Shown here: one piece after another, positions 23,276-34,523 of the stretch | Numbering within the stretch: the stretch's first letter is position 1 | Layout of the letters: each line of letters begins with the position of its first letter | NCBI GenBank assembly: GCA_027625915.1 | Contig: JANTQA010000042.1 | Span: 1,686,001 to 1,750,000 of the forward strand | Direction of reading: 5' to 3' | DNA: 64,000 bases | Origin: Anaeramoeba flamelloides | Taxonomy: Eukaryota > Metamonada > Anaeramoebidae | The notes under the pieces: generated by a model | What the model saw: the letters and a program-made list of their open reading frames with translations, nothing else | Told to the model about the DNA's origin: nothing | The model's database searches: none | Position numbers and translations under genes: made by a program

Positions 23276-25129
23276 TGAAAAAATTTTTTGATGATCTAAC
23301 AATGTTTCTTCCCAATTTCTGTTTCACAACGAATTTACTTTTATTAATCAAAAATAATGAAAGAACTCTATTTTTGTAAACACTAATATTGACTTATCTT
23401 TATATATTGATATCCGAATTAAAAAAGGAAAAATATTTTAATTCAAACAAGCTTTTTCTTCCTATTTTACCTTTATTCAACAAATTATCTAATAATTTTT
23501 CAAATTTTGTGATCTTGTTGCTTTTTTTGTCCTTTTTTGTGAACACACATTGGGTATCCAAAAAAAGCCTCTTTAAAGGTGTATTTCAGAACTGGAAAAG
23601 GAGTTTCATTTGATATTTTTAAAACTCTTCAAATTGAAAAGCCAGTAAAAACAGGGTAATAATTACACTTTGTTTTCTAAATTGTTCATAATAAATAAAG
23701 ATTTTCCAAGAAGTAGGGTTGTAATTTGTGACCTCACTCAATCTGCCAAAGGACAATTAAAAGAAGTAATAATTTGTTAATTTGTCCTTCAAGCAACCTT
23801 TTATTTTTGGTGTAAAAACACTTTCTATTCTTGAAAAATCTAAAGACAACAAAATTTAAAAATAACTTTAAGAAAAGAAAGAAATCTTGAATAGCAAAAT
23901 TTAATTGCATGATTTAAAAAACCAATTCAAAAAATTATTTTTGAAAACGAATTCAAAAAAATTTTTTGTCAATTTAACGAGTAAAGTATTTGAAGGTATT
24001 AATTCTCTTGATTTGAACGAAAATTATTGGATTTTGAACTCATAGGTTATCATTCTGAAAGTAAGTGTTTGATTTAGAGCAAATTTGCCTTACAAAACTT
24101 GAAGTATTTGCTATTTGGAAATTTTAAAATATTTTTAAATAAGAAATCATTTTTCTTAAATTACTCAAACGCTTTATATTAACAAAACCCTCTTTGTTGA
24201 TTATTGTGTTCTTCGTTAGTTGAAAAAAATGAGCCACAAAGCAAAAAATTTGCAACAGTTCCCGAGAATGACAACCCATAACGTAAGTGATTTGACTTCA
24301 AAAACAAAAGTTTTTTTAAACAGAAGAATCAATTGAGTAAATCTTCGCTTTTCATATAATTTGGTTCTGAAGTGTGTTTTCTTTTTTGAGGTTCTGTATT
24401 TTACAGTCCCATTCTTTCCAAGTATTTTCTTGGCAACGATCAAATTTTAAAGAAATTTTTTATTTCTAGAAAAGAAGGTGAAAGAATAAAATCCTCAAAA
24501 GATTTTTTCCCACATCCAAAAAAAAAATCAAAAAACCTTTGTAAATTAAATCGAAACAAACAGAAGAAAAACATTTGTCAGTTCTTTTGATCGTTGTTGT
24601 TACTTGAGTTGCCATACAAAGTTACAATTCAGTGATAAATGAAGAACTAAAAAAATAAAAGATCTTGAATTTTAACCGTAATTTTTTTTCAATCCCTTTA
24701 AAATTACAATGTTTTTCAAAAAGAATCTGAACTCTTTCTGGGCCAGGTTTAAAACCAGGGCGAATACAAACATATTTTTCTTTTTTGTTTAATTCAAATA
24801 AACAAACTATCAAATTCAACTCAAACACTATCACCCAAATTTGGTAATTAACAACCACCTTCCATGGTGATTGAGATCAACAAATCCAATATTCAAGCTA
24901 CAGATCACACCAACAATCCTTCGTCTTAAAAAAAAAAAAAGTTTTCTTTCTAAATGCATTTTACCTCTAAATAACATCCTTGAAGATCAATTTTTTGGTT
25001 CAATTGGACGAGAGGTAGTCATTTTTATTATGACTATTAAGAATAATAAATGAAGGAATCAATAAATACTTGATTTAGAGTGGGTAAATTTAGTAAAAAA
25101 ATGATTACATACATATCTATAGCTTGTTT

Positions 25130-25448
25130 AAAAAAAGTTAGGAATTATTTTTTTTAACAGAATTAAAACTTTTTAAGTTTTCGATTTTAAACAAAAGTGA
25201 AAATTTTTGAGAAAAAAAAAAGATCTTTTCTTCTTCACCCCATCCTCTACATCATATCTAAAGGTTGATCCCTCACTTTTTTAAAACTTAAAATTTTTCA
25301 AAAAGTTTTAATTCTGAAAAAAGTTTTTACTTTTTTTAAAACAGAAAACTTTAAAAAAGTTTTAATTCTGAGAAAGATTTCGCTTTTTTGCAGTAACTAA
25401 ACTTGAAAAAAGTTTTCAAAAAGTCCTCACTTTTTTAAAATAGCTGTA
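25130..25448. mobile_element. Candidate long copy of MITE M2
   Basis: Left end TAGCTTGTTTAAAAAAAG and right end CACTTTTTTAAAATAGCTGT with TA on both sides match the M2 termini. The interior contains several AAAGTTTTAATTCTGA-like internal repeats. Confidence 0.5.
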
Positions 25449-26590
25449 ATATTTTTTTGCTCATAGTTTCCTTTATTTTAAAAACAAAAAACAAAATCCA
25501 AAAATAAGATTGATTCTTAGAATCAAAATAGAATCCAAAAACATAACAAATTAAACCAAAATTTAAGCATGTTCACTTTTACCAGAAATTTGAGATTTAA
25601 TTGTTAAACATCAGTAAAACGTGAATTTTTTGGATTTTTTCATGCTATGATTGTTGCAATTCAAAATAAATTAGCTTTAAGAGTTTAAAAATTGGTATTA
25701 TTTCAGTTTAAATAATTTCAATTTCAGGTCTCTTTATTGATCAGTGAAGAATAAGAAGAATAATATTCTAAAAATGTTAAATTTTATTTTCAAAAATCAG
25801 CAACTTTTCAATGGATCCTAAAAAAAAAAAACGAGACTTAAGGGCCAAGTCATTACGGCAAAAAATAATTTTCTGAAATGGAAAAAAAAAATTTTGTAAG
25901 ATGAATGCGGACCTAACCCAAATCAAAAAAAGAACCAACCTGTTGTGTTCGATCGATCTCCAAAAAACAACAACCAAAAAGGAGAACTTTTTTAGAAAAA
26001 AGTACCAAAGAGCTACACTCAATTTCGAATTTGAATATTTCGGATATATAATTTTGAAAGCAAGTGTGTTAATTTTGAAGTGTCTCTCACGGGCCATTTT
26101 TGAGATCTTTAAGATTTTTTTTTTTTCATTTTTTTCATTTTTCAAATGAGTTATTTTTATCTAAAGAATGTTACAAAATCCTTACTCTATTAAATTTAAA
26201 GGGTTACAAAATAACCACAAATTGGATTAAATCGAATTGAATTAATTTTATACTTTTAGAAAACAATTTGTTTTAAATTGAAGAAATTTAATCCTTTGGA
26301 AATTTAAAATAAAAGAAACAAGTAATTTATTTTTTTTAAAAATTTTATTTTTCTTTAAATTGAAGAATTGAAACTTTTTTTTTTTATGTGACTTTTTCTT
26401 CAATGAGAATTCTTTTGGGCTTTTTTTTTTGATTAGGTTTTCGACTTTTTTGTCAATTAGATCCTTAAGAAATTTTTTTTTTGTAATTCGAATTTTGTCA
26501 ATCAAAAGAAATGCAATTTCACAATAAGCTTGATTGGTTTCAAGTAACTCCTTGAGTATTGAGAAAATCCACGGTAAATGACTAGGACCT

Positions 26591-26778
26591 TAAATCTATT
26601 TTAATTCAAGACAAAAAATCATCTTGACTTTAACAAGCTTTGAGTATTTTCTAACTTACAAACACTTTCATACAACTTTCAAACACACTCCAACACTTTT
26701 AAAGGTAAAAAGCTTTTAAAAAGTGAAAATTTTGGCTAAAGTCAAGATGATTTTTTGTCTTGATTTAAAATAGATTTA
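26591..26778. mobile_element. MITE M3, complete hairpin element
   Basis: A ~40-bp terminal repeat (TAAATCTATTTTAATTCAAG and onwards to CATCTTGACTTTA) is mirrored at the right end with one or two mismatches. The ~100-bp interior is rich in AACACTTTC-like phrases. Related fragments are at 9480-9615 and 14349-14485. Confidence 0.75.
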
Positions 26779-27932
26779 AATCATTTTTTTTCATCGATTT
26801 ATTGAAAAGTATTGGTTTTTGAAAATATATTTAACAATTTGTTTCACTAGTATCATCGTCAATCTTTAAGGGATCTCCTATTTTTAAGTTCTCTGGGTCT
26901 TCAAATACAATATTATAACATTTATAAAATCAATAAAAAATGAATCAAAAGTTTGTTAAATTAAAGAAAAACCAAAATATTTCAATTTTTTGGATTTTTT
27001 TGGAAATTAAAAAACTTCATTTATTGATCCAAAAACTTTTCAAAATTCACAAACAAAAAACAAGACAAAAATTACAATCAAATTTGTTTGCCTCTTACTT
27101 CACTTACCCAAATAAAAATACTAGTGTGATAAAATTAGATCAAGAATGCTAAGCTATTACACTTTTTAGAACACTTCTTAGCACACGTGAAACAGATTTA
27201 TCACATGCGACACAGATTGATAATGAAAAAAAAAATGTTCGAAATGTTATATCCCATAGATATCACAATTTGATAAGTAATTTTTTATCCGAGTTGGTAC
27301 ACTTTTTTACCGTGTTATAAGATGTGTCTCATGTGTATCCTATTGTGATAGAGAATTATTTTTAAAGGGCACTTTCTACTTTATTCCCAAGTATAGTTAT
27401 ACCATTTCACTAATTTCTATTTTCTTTTAAAAGAAATGGGAAGTACCAGACATAAGAGGATTTTGATTCTCGAACCAATTCAAGGTAAATTTCAGATTTG
27501 GATAACCGAAAATAATTTTCTGGAAATTACAAATGATCTAAAAAAAAATTCAAAAAATCAAATTTTAACAAGATCTCTTGGCTCTGGCATTCTAATAAGT
27601 TAACAAATGTGATATTAGTCATATAAAAGTAATATTCAATGATCATATAATGAGGATAATCCAAAAAATCACTAATCTCCCAATAACTAAAGTTTTTCTC
27701 AACAGAGTTGCTGGTTAACACATTCTATAAAAGATTTTGTAGATGTACGGAAGCGAAAAAAAAATAACAGCTTATTTTGAATTTATCAGTATCAAATATT
27801 ACGATCCAAGTTCGAGTTTAAACATTGATTTTAAAATTTTCATTTTCTTTATTACGTTTTATCTCCACAAATTTACATTTTATGTCCAAAATAAACAAAA
27901 ATCAATAAATAAAAAATAAAAAAAAAAAAAAA

Positions 27933-27944
27933 ATGAATAGTTAA
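27933..27944 (+). promoter_or_regulatory. Upstream mini-ORF before P4-ATPase
   Basis: ATG-AAT-AGT-TAA (Met-Asn-Ser-stop) ends 11 bp before the main ATG at 27956, and is preceded by a long A-rich stretch. If the transcript begins upstream of it, it could lower translation of the flippase. This is inference; the transcript start is unknown. Confidence 0.4.
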
Positions 27945-27955
27945 GGCAGCACGAA

Positions 27956-30900
27956 ATGACCCAATTAAGTCAAAAAAACACTCATTTAGATTATCCACAA
28001 GTACCTTTAACATCATTTTCTTTAAAGGTTTTTGATTCCTTGGTTGATCGATCTGATCGAAGTAGCACATCCCAAACACCAAGCAAATCTGTTTCCAGTG
28101 TTAGTGAAGTTGCTGAAGGTGTCAGAGATCGGGGCCACCCAAGGGCAACTCTACAAAATAATAATTTCCAAAATTTTCAAATGAATAGCGAAACTTTCAA
28201 ATCAAATAAAATCCGAACAAGAAAGTATACAGCTTTCACATTTATTCCAAAAAATTTATTTGAACAATTTAGAAGACTGTGTAATTTCTATTTTCTAATA
28301 ATTGCAGTTTTCCAAATGTTTCCGTCGATTACCCCAACAGATCCATATACTTCAATAATTCCATTAGCAACAGTAATGTTCATGAGCGCAGTTCGAGAGG
28401 CTTTTGAAGATTTAAAAAGAAAAAAAATGGATAAGGAATTAAATAATAGAAAGGTATACATTTTAAGAGGTGACGATATTGAAGGTGACGATCTTGATAA
28501 AGAATTAGAGAGATTAAGAAATTTCACTGGGGCAAATTCTGAGAACGGCGATTCCAATGATAATGAGAACAGTGAGAATAATATTGACGAGGGTAGAGAA
28601 GAATTACAAATTCAAAAGCAAAAAGATAAAAATCACTACAGCAATAAAAATAAAAGCGATGACGATAAAGATAATAATAATGACAATGATATTAATACTG
28701 TTAAGAAAATAAAACTTGAAAATAGTAGTGATAAAGATTCTGTTCATAATGGCAATGAAGACGAAAAACATATTTCTTCAAATTTTATTTCAAATTCTAA
28801 TTCTGATACAGATCCAGATGAAAACAAAAAAAATACGAAGGAAGAACACGAAGATGGAGACGGGGATGGAGAAAAAGATGGCAACGAAGATGAAGACGAA
28901 GACGAAGACGAAGACGAAGATGAAGATAGAAATGAATTAGAAATTGAAAAGCAATTTATTCCAACGCTATGGCAAGATGTTGTAGTTGGAGACATTGTGA
29001 AAGTAATGAAAGATGAAGAATTCCCAGCCGATTTAATTTTAATAAATTCTCCAGAAACCAATGGTACGTGTTATATTGACACGGCAAATTTAGATGGGGA
29101 AACAAGTTTAAAAATTCGACAAGCATTAACTGAAACATCGCATATCTCTACAGTTCCGCAATTACAAAATTCCAACTTTTCTTTAGAGGCTGGTATCCCA
29201 TCTACTAGATTACATAAATTTGAGGGTACGTTAAACTATGAAGAAAATACATATCCTATCTCGATCAAGCAATTATTGCTGCGGGGCGCCATCCTCAGAA
29301 ACACACCATATATCTATGGTATGGTTATTTACACTGGGAAGGACACAAAAATTTTATTAAACCGTTCCGAATCTCCATCGAAATTAAGCGGTGTCGATAA
29401 AAAAGTAAATTCTTATGTGCTATTTATATTTATTATTGAAATATTACTCTGCCTAATGGGGACAATTGCTTGTACGGTTTGGACCCAAAATAATTATGAT
29501 TTGCCCTATTTGTCGTTTACTAGTTCCCCATATTTTTTAGGTGGTATCTCGTTTTTTTCGTTTCTCATTTTATATAATTGCATGATCCCGATTTCATTAT
29601 ATATATCTATTGAATTAATTAAAGTTCTGCAGGCATATTTTATAAATTGGGATTTGGAATTGTATGATAAGGAAACAAATAAATATGCCTTAGCAAGGAC
29701 ATCGAATTTAAATGAAACATTGGGTCAAATTGAATATATTTTCACAGACAAAACTGGTACATTGACAGATAATATAATGAAATTTAAAACCTGCACAATA
29801 GCGGGCAAAATTTATGGTTATTCTGACGACCAAGATGAAATGTCTGAAATTGAATCAATTCGTATAGGTGTAGTTAAAGAATTTGATTTGGAAGACATTG
29901 ACGACAAGGATGATATTTCTCTCCAAGAATTAAGTCCCACTAGTTCAGTGAAATGTTCAAGTCATGGAATTTTTGAAAAGAGAAAAGAGAAGAAAAAAGC
30001 GGAGAAACACAAAAAGAAAAGGGAAAGGGGAAAAGAAAAACGAAAAAAATTGAATAAATCTGATAAAAATAAACAGAAAAATCTTTTCTTTAATTCAAGA
30101 TCAAGCACATCCGCCAATATCGAAATCAATTCCCATTTTAGTTCAGAGTCTAATTCAGGATTAAGATCAAGTCCAAGTTCAAATTCTAATTCAAATTTTC
30201 ATCATAACGATCATAACGATAATAATGATAATAATAATAATAGCCGGGGTAGCAGTACGGGTACGAGTACGAGCCAATATTCTAACGATGAAACAAGTTC
30301 AATGTCAAACAAATCAAAAAGTAGTTCTGATTATAGAATCAAAATAAGAAAACTAACAAATGAAAATACCAAAATTTTTAAAAATGTTGATATAAATGAA
30401 AAAATTGAAGAGTTTGAAAAAGTAAGTGATCAGGTAGATTATGTTGATTTTAATGATGAAAATATCTTGTATGATTTATATACAGACGAAAACCGATCGG
30501 CGTATATTTTGAATTTCATCTTATTGTTAGCATTATGCCATACTGTTATCACTGAAACAAATGAAAAAACGGGTGAATTAACTTATCAGGCATCTTCCCC
30601 CGATGAATTAGCATTAGTTGAGGCGGCAAAGTGCTTTGGTTATAAGTTTTTAAAAAGAACTTTGGATTATATTGAATTGGAGGAAATTAATAAAGGCAAT
30701 ATCGTAAGATATGAAATTCTAAATGTGTTGGAATTTAATTCGCAAAGAAAGAGAATGTCTGTAATTGTAAGAGACCCCAATGGTGTTATCAAGCTATTCT
30801 GTAAGGGTGCAGATTCTGTGATTTATAAAAGACTAGATCAAACCAATTACATGGGCCATGAAGAGGATACACTGGAGCATTTGAAATTCTTTGCCACGGA

Positions 30901-32932
30901 GGGGCTGAGGACGCTATGCTGCGCAATGACGATCATCCCAGAAGAAAAATATCGGGATTGGAATCAATTCTACCACCAAGCTTCAATTAGCTTAACAAAA
31001 AGAGAGGAAAAAATTGATTCGGTTGCTGAGCTGATCGAAAGAGATTTAATCATGTTGGGATCGACGGCCATTGAGGACAAACTATCGGACAAGGTATACG
31101 AAACAATTAGTTGCTTTTTACAAACCGGTATTAAAGTGTGGATGCTGACTGGCGATAAGCAAGAAACTGCCATCAACATTGGTCTATCGTGCGGGCTCAT
31201 ACACGAAAATACTGAAATTGTCATTGTTAATGGCAAAGACGCCAATCAAACATACTTGCAATTGCACAAGGCAAAAATCAAAATCCAGCAATTGAAAAAA
31301 ATTTCGGACGTTGCCATGGTCATAAATGGAACAACAATACACTACGTTATTGAATCTCAGGAATTAAAGGAATTGTTAGCTTCCTTAGCCAGTGAATGCA
31401 TTTCCTTGATCGCTGCTCGGTGTGCGCCATTGCAAAAGGCGCTTCTGGTTAAGTTGATCCGAGAAAATTTTAACGTGACAACTTTGGCCATTGGTGATGG
31501 CGCAAACGATGTTTCAATGCTGCAATCGGCCAATGTCGGAATAGGCATCTCTGGCCGGGAGGGAATGCAAGCAGTAATGGCGTCGGATTATGCTATCGCC
31601 AAATTCAAGTATTTGAAAAGGCTATTGTTTGTTCATGGGAGATGGAATTATAAAAGGATCACAACCATGATTTTATATGCATTTTATAAAAATATCGTTT
31701 TTTCTTTGTGCCACTTTTATTATTCGTTTATGACGTCCTTCTCAGCGACAAGTGTATACTCTTCTTATTCACTTTTGATGTTTAATTTATTATTTACTTC
31801 CCTGCCTATCATGGTAGTGGCCGGATTTGAGCAAGACGTCGATGCTGAAACAAGCTTATCCTATCCAGAGTTATATAAATATGGGCAAAGGAATAAGGGG
31901 TTCAACGCAAAAACATTTTTATGGTGGACGCTTTCTGCTATTTACCATTCCGCGACAATCTTTTTCTTAGTCTATTTTGCCTTTTCAAAAATTACAACAA
32001 ACTCGATAGATGGTAAGGCTGATGGCCTCTATGTCCAAAGCGAAGTGATAGTGGCAATTATATTTGTTGTCGTTTCACTAAAACTGTGCTTAGAAACAAC
32101 AAACTTTACAAAATTGCATATACTGTCCTATTTGCTTAGCTTGATTTTGTATGTTCTTGGTGAAGTAATCTGCAGCTTTATAAATTTGTTTAATGGCGAA
32201 ATGTATTATGTTGGAATACGGTTGTTTAGTATGCCAATCTTTTATTTTTTATTAATAATAACTTCTTTGATCGCTATAATCCCAGACTTTTTAATAGTTT
32301 ACCTGAAAAGAAACTATCGCCCAGAGCCAACAGACTTAATACAAGAAAGAGAGAGGGGTCTGCACGATTTGAAGAATCACTGGTGGAACTTCTCTCGTCC
32401 AAAATCTGGCAATAGGTATAACGTTAAAAATACAAAGGTCCGATCCTCAGTTTTAACAGGCGCCACGGGCTATGCCTTTTCCCAGGAAGAAGGACAACAG
32501 AAATTTATTCAAAGGGTAACGGCTCAAGACCGAGAGGATTCCAATTATTTTGAAAAATTGAAAAAAATTGTTAGCTTTTTAAATCCTAAATTGGTATTTG
32601 GTTTTATTCCTACAATACGTGCTGATACAAGAAAACATAATAATACTGATGACGAAGATGATGATCATGATGATGATGAAACAAATGATAGCGGAAGTTA
32701 CGATGATGACGATGATGATGATGATGATGATACGGATGATGATTCAAAACAGAGTTATTCGGACGATGATGATTCTTCAGACAATAATTTATCCTATAGA
32801 TCTTCAGAATTTAATTCTTCATATTCAAGTAATGGGAAAATTAAATTATCGGATATAGACGAAAATTTGCGATCAAGCGATGAGGAATTAAAAAAAAATC
32901 ATTCATCAAGTTCCTCAAATGAAAATTTTTAA
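27956..32932 (+). CDS. P4-type ATPase (phospholipid flippase)
   Basis: 1658 residues in one exon; typical family members have about 1100-1400. Flippases move phospholipids to the cytosolic leaflet of Golgi, endosome or plasma membranes. Visible landmarks: TM1-2 at ~105-145, the actuator motif DGET (D380), TM4 with the P4 signature PISL (P545), the phosphorylated aspartate D598 in DKTGTLTDN, KGAD in the nucleotide domain (~950), TGDK, the hinge GDGANDVSM (D1181), and six C-terminal membrane segments to ~1460. The extra length comes from an acidic insert between TM2 and the actuator domain (~165-325), a K/S/N-rich insert after the phosphorylation site (~640-840), and a Ser/Asp-rich tail with GAT repeats. 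All catalytic residues checked are present, so it should be active. Most P4-ATPases need a CDC50 partner, which is not in this window. Confidence 0.97.
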   Translation: MTQLSQKNTHLDYPQVPLTSFSLKVFDSLVDRSDRSSTSQTPSKSVSSVSEVAEGVRDRGHPRATLQNNNFQNFQMNSETFKSNKIRTRKYTAFTFIPKNLFEQFRRLCNFYFLIIAVFQMFPSITPTDPYTSIIPLATVMFMSAVREAFEDLKRKKMDKELNNRKVYILRGDDIEGDDLDKELERLRNFTGANSENGDSNDNENSENNIDEGREELQIQKQKDKNHYSNKNKSDDDKDNNNDNDINTVKKIKLENSSDKDSVHNGNEDEKHISSNFISNSNSDTDPDENKKNTKEEHEDGDGDGEKDGNEDEDEDEDEDEDEDRNELEIEKQFIPTLWQDVVVGDIVKVMKDEEFPADLILINSPETNGTCYIDTANLDGETSLKIRQALTETSHISTVPQLQNSNFSLEAGIPSTRLHKFEGTLNYEENTYPISIKQLLLRGAILRNTPYIYGMVIYTGKDTKILLNRSESPSKLSGVDKKVNSYVLFIFIIEILLCLMGTIACTVWTQNNYDLPYLSFTSSPYFLGGISFFSFLILYNCMIPISLYISIELIKVLQAYFINWDLELYDKETNKYALARTSNLNETLGQIEYIFTDKTGTLTDNIMKFKTCTIAGKIYGYSDDQDEMSEIESIRIGVVKEFDLEDIDDKDDISLQELSPTSSVKCSSHGIFEKRKEKKKAEKHKKKRERGKEKRKKLNKSDKNKQKNLFFNSRSSTSANIEINSHFSSESNSGLRSSPSSNSNSNFHHNDHNDNNDNNNNSRGSSTGTSTSQYSNDETSSMSNKSKSSSDYRIKIRKLTNENTKIFKNVDINEKIEEFEKVSDQVDYVDFNDENILYDLYTDENRSAYILNFILLLALCHTVITETNEKTGELTYQASSPDELALVEAAKCFGYKFLKRTLDYIELEEINKGNIVRYEILNVLEFNSQRKRMSVIVRDPNGVIKLFCKGADSVIYKRLDQTNYMGHEEDTLEHLKFFATEGLRTLCCAMTIIPEEKYRDWNQFYHQASISLTKREEKIDSVAELIERDLIMLGSTAIEDKLSDKVYETISCFLQTGIKVWMLTGDKQETAINIGLSCGLIHENTEIVIVNGKDANQTYLQLHKAKIKIQQLKKISDVAMVINGTTIHYVIESQELKELLASLASECISLIAARCAPLQKALLVKLIRENFNVTTLAIGDGANDVSMLQSANVGIGISGREGMQAVMASDYAIAKFKYLKRLLFVHGRWNYKRITTMILYAFYKNIVFSLCHFYYSFMTSFSATSVYSSYSLLMFNLLFTSLPIMVVAGFEQDVDAETSLSYPELYKYGQRNKGFNAKTFLWWTLSAIYHSATIFFLVYFAFSKITTNSIDGKADGLYVQSEVIVAIIFVVVSLKLCLETTNFTKLHILSYLLSLILYVLGEVICSFINLFNGEMYYVGIRLFSMPIFYFLLIITSLIAIIPDFLIVYLKRNYRPEPTDLIQERERGLHDLKNHWWNFSRPKSGNRYNVKNTKVRSSVLTGATGYAFSQEEGQQKFIQRVTAQDREDSNYFEKLKKIVSFLNPKLVFGFIPTIRADTRKHNNTDDEDDDHDDDETNDSGSYDDDDDDDDDDTDDDSKQSYSDDDDSSDNNLSYRSSEFNSSYSSNGKIKLSDIDENLRSSDEELKKNHSSSSSNENF

Positions 32933-33956
32933 AAATTTTATTTTTATTTTTAAAATATCGATAATTTTTTAGTTTTTTTTTTTTTTATTAAAAAAAAATG
33001 AAAGAATAAAATGTAAAATTTTTTTTTCATTTCAATTTCAGCCTAATAATTATATATATTTCAAGAAAGGTAAATGGGGGAATTTTTCATAAACAAATCC
33101 ATAAGCAATCATATTGGGAAAAAAAAAATTGAATATAGATTTATAATAAATGGTATGATATTTATAAAAAAATTAAATAAAAATTTTTTTAAACTGATTA
33201 AAAAAATATATCTCTGCTTTATTTGCCCAAGTTCATTTGCCAATATCTTATGATATTACAGATATTGGTTAAGAAAGTTTTGTTCCTAAATTAGAACCAA
33301 ATGGAAAATATTGAACAAATTAAATATATATATATTTAGTTGTATAACAAAATATCTTTAAAAATTATATTAATACTTGTTAAAATTCAAAAACAATAGT
33401 TGGAAAAATTCTGAATATTTTCAAATAATGCTAAAATGGTCAATACAAATTAGATTTAAATCGTAAATATTTCTTAATCAAAAATCTAAATGATTATTCC
33501 CAAATTTTCATTCTTTTACTCATCGTCTCAATCAAAATTTATATTTTCTAAAGGAAAATGACAATAAATTTTGATGTTGTTGTTTAAAATCCAAAGACCC
33601 TAAAAAATTTATCCAAAATTTTGATCATTTCAAAACGGAATATCCAAAAAATCAAAGATATAGAGATGATTGGAAAGAATCTATCAAAACAAAGCCAAGT
33701 AAAATAATCAAAGAAAAAATTACAAAAATAATAAATAATCTGTACTTGGTTCTGTAACTATAATAATGTCTATTGCCAATAATGATGATGATTGTTATGA
33801 GTATTTTAATTATATCTCTTGAATTAATATCTATTTTAAAAATCTTAAAATCAAATTAATACTTGTTCTGAGACAATACATATCTTTTTTTTTTTCTTTC
33901 AATAATTATTTTTTTTTCTCTTTCTTTTGCTTAATCTCAATATGAATATAATATAT

Positions 33957-34488
33957 AAACTAAAATTCAAAATTTTTCACACAGCTAAAACGTTCCAAAC
34001 AATCACAATAATACAATTTCATTGAAATTGGAGATAATTTTGATTTTTTTAAAATATGAAAATCATTTTTTCATCTTTTGAGTTTTTGTTTTCATTTCAT
34101 TGTTTGAATTAAGTAATTTGTTTCGTTGGATCTAAATTTTTTTCAACCATCTGATATTAGGTTATAGTTGGTTTGTTCCAAATAGAAGAACTCAAATAAA
34201 ATTAGTTGGTAGTATCTAACCATTTGATCGATCAATATTCCTAATAGAATTTCAACAAATTTACTAATGTATTTTTTGGGTTTTGCTCTCTCCAAAATTA
34301 TTAACACACTCATGATTTATTTGTATTGATAATTATTTATTTATTGTTTTGTGAGTATTGTAATTTATAAAAAAGTGTTAACATTTCAATTATTGAATGA
34401 CTCTAATTTGGTATTTCTTCGAGAATTGATTAAATAAGTTATTATTTTTCACAAATCGAATTTTGGTGTGTTAAAAATTTTGAATTGG
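33957..34488 (+). repeat. Duplicated non-coding block R1, copy 2
   Basis: Partner of 19173-19713, same orientation, with several small indels. It starts about 1 kb after the P4-ATPase gene and ends just before a TA repeat. Confidence 0.75.
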
Positions 34489-34498
34489 GGTTTATTTA

Positions 34499-34523
34499 TT
34501 TATATATATATATATAAATATAT
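34499..34523. repeat. (TA)n microsatellite
   Basis: About 25 bp of nearly pure TA, directly after R1 copy 2. Confidence 0.8.

Larger units (their letters stand above)
19080..27955. other. Very long gene-poor spacer
   Basis: Holds duplicated block R1 copy 1 (19173-19713), M1 (19926-20125), one M2 end (20440-20465), repeat R4 copy 2 (22885-23275), M2 (25130-25448) and M3 (26591-26778). Open frames at 24216-24443 (-), 24622-24858 (-) and 25901-26149 (+) are not recognised and lack partners. Phrases like CIRPGFKPGPERVQIL (24622 frame) look slightly protein-like but could not be placed. Confidence 0.55.

Noticed and set aside
24216-24858. Two minus-strand open frames that might be exons of one gene
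   Set aside because: I tried to join them, but no consistent splice pair or domain emerged.
25777-26149. Overlapping open frames on both strands
   Set aside because: Neither shows a known motif; the plus frame ends in a T-rich run giving Phe residues, and the minus frame mirrors it.
28288-31548. Minus-strand open frames across the flippase
   Set aside because: Antisense shadows; the plus frame has every P4-ATPase motif.
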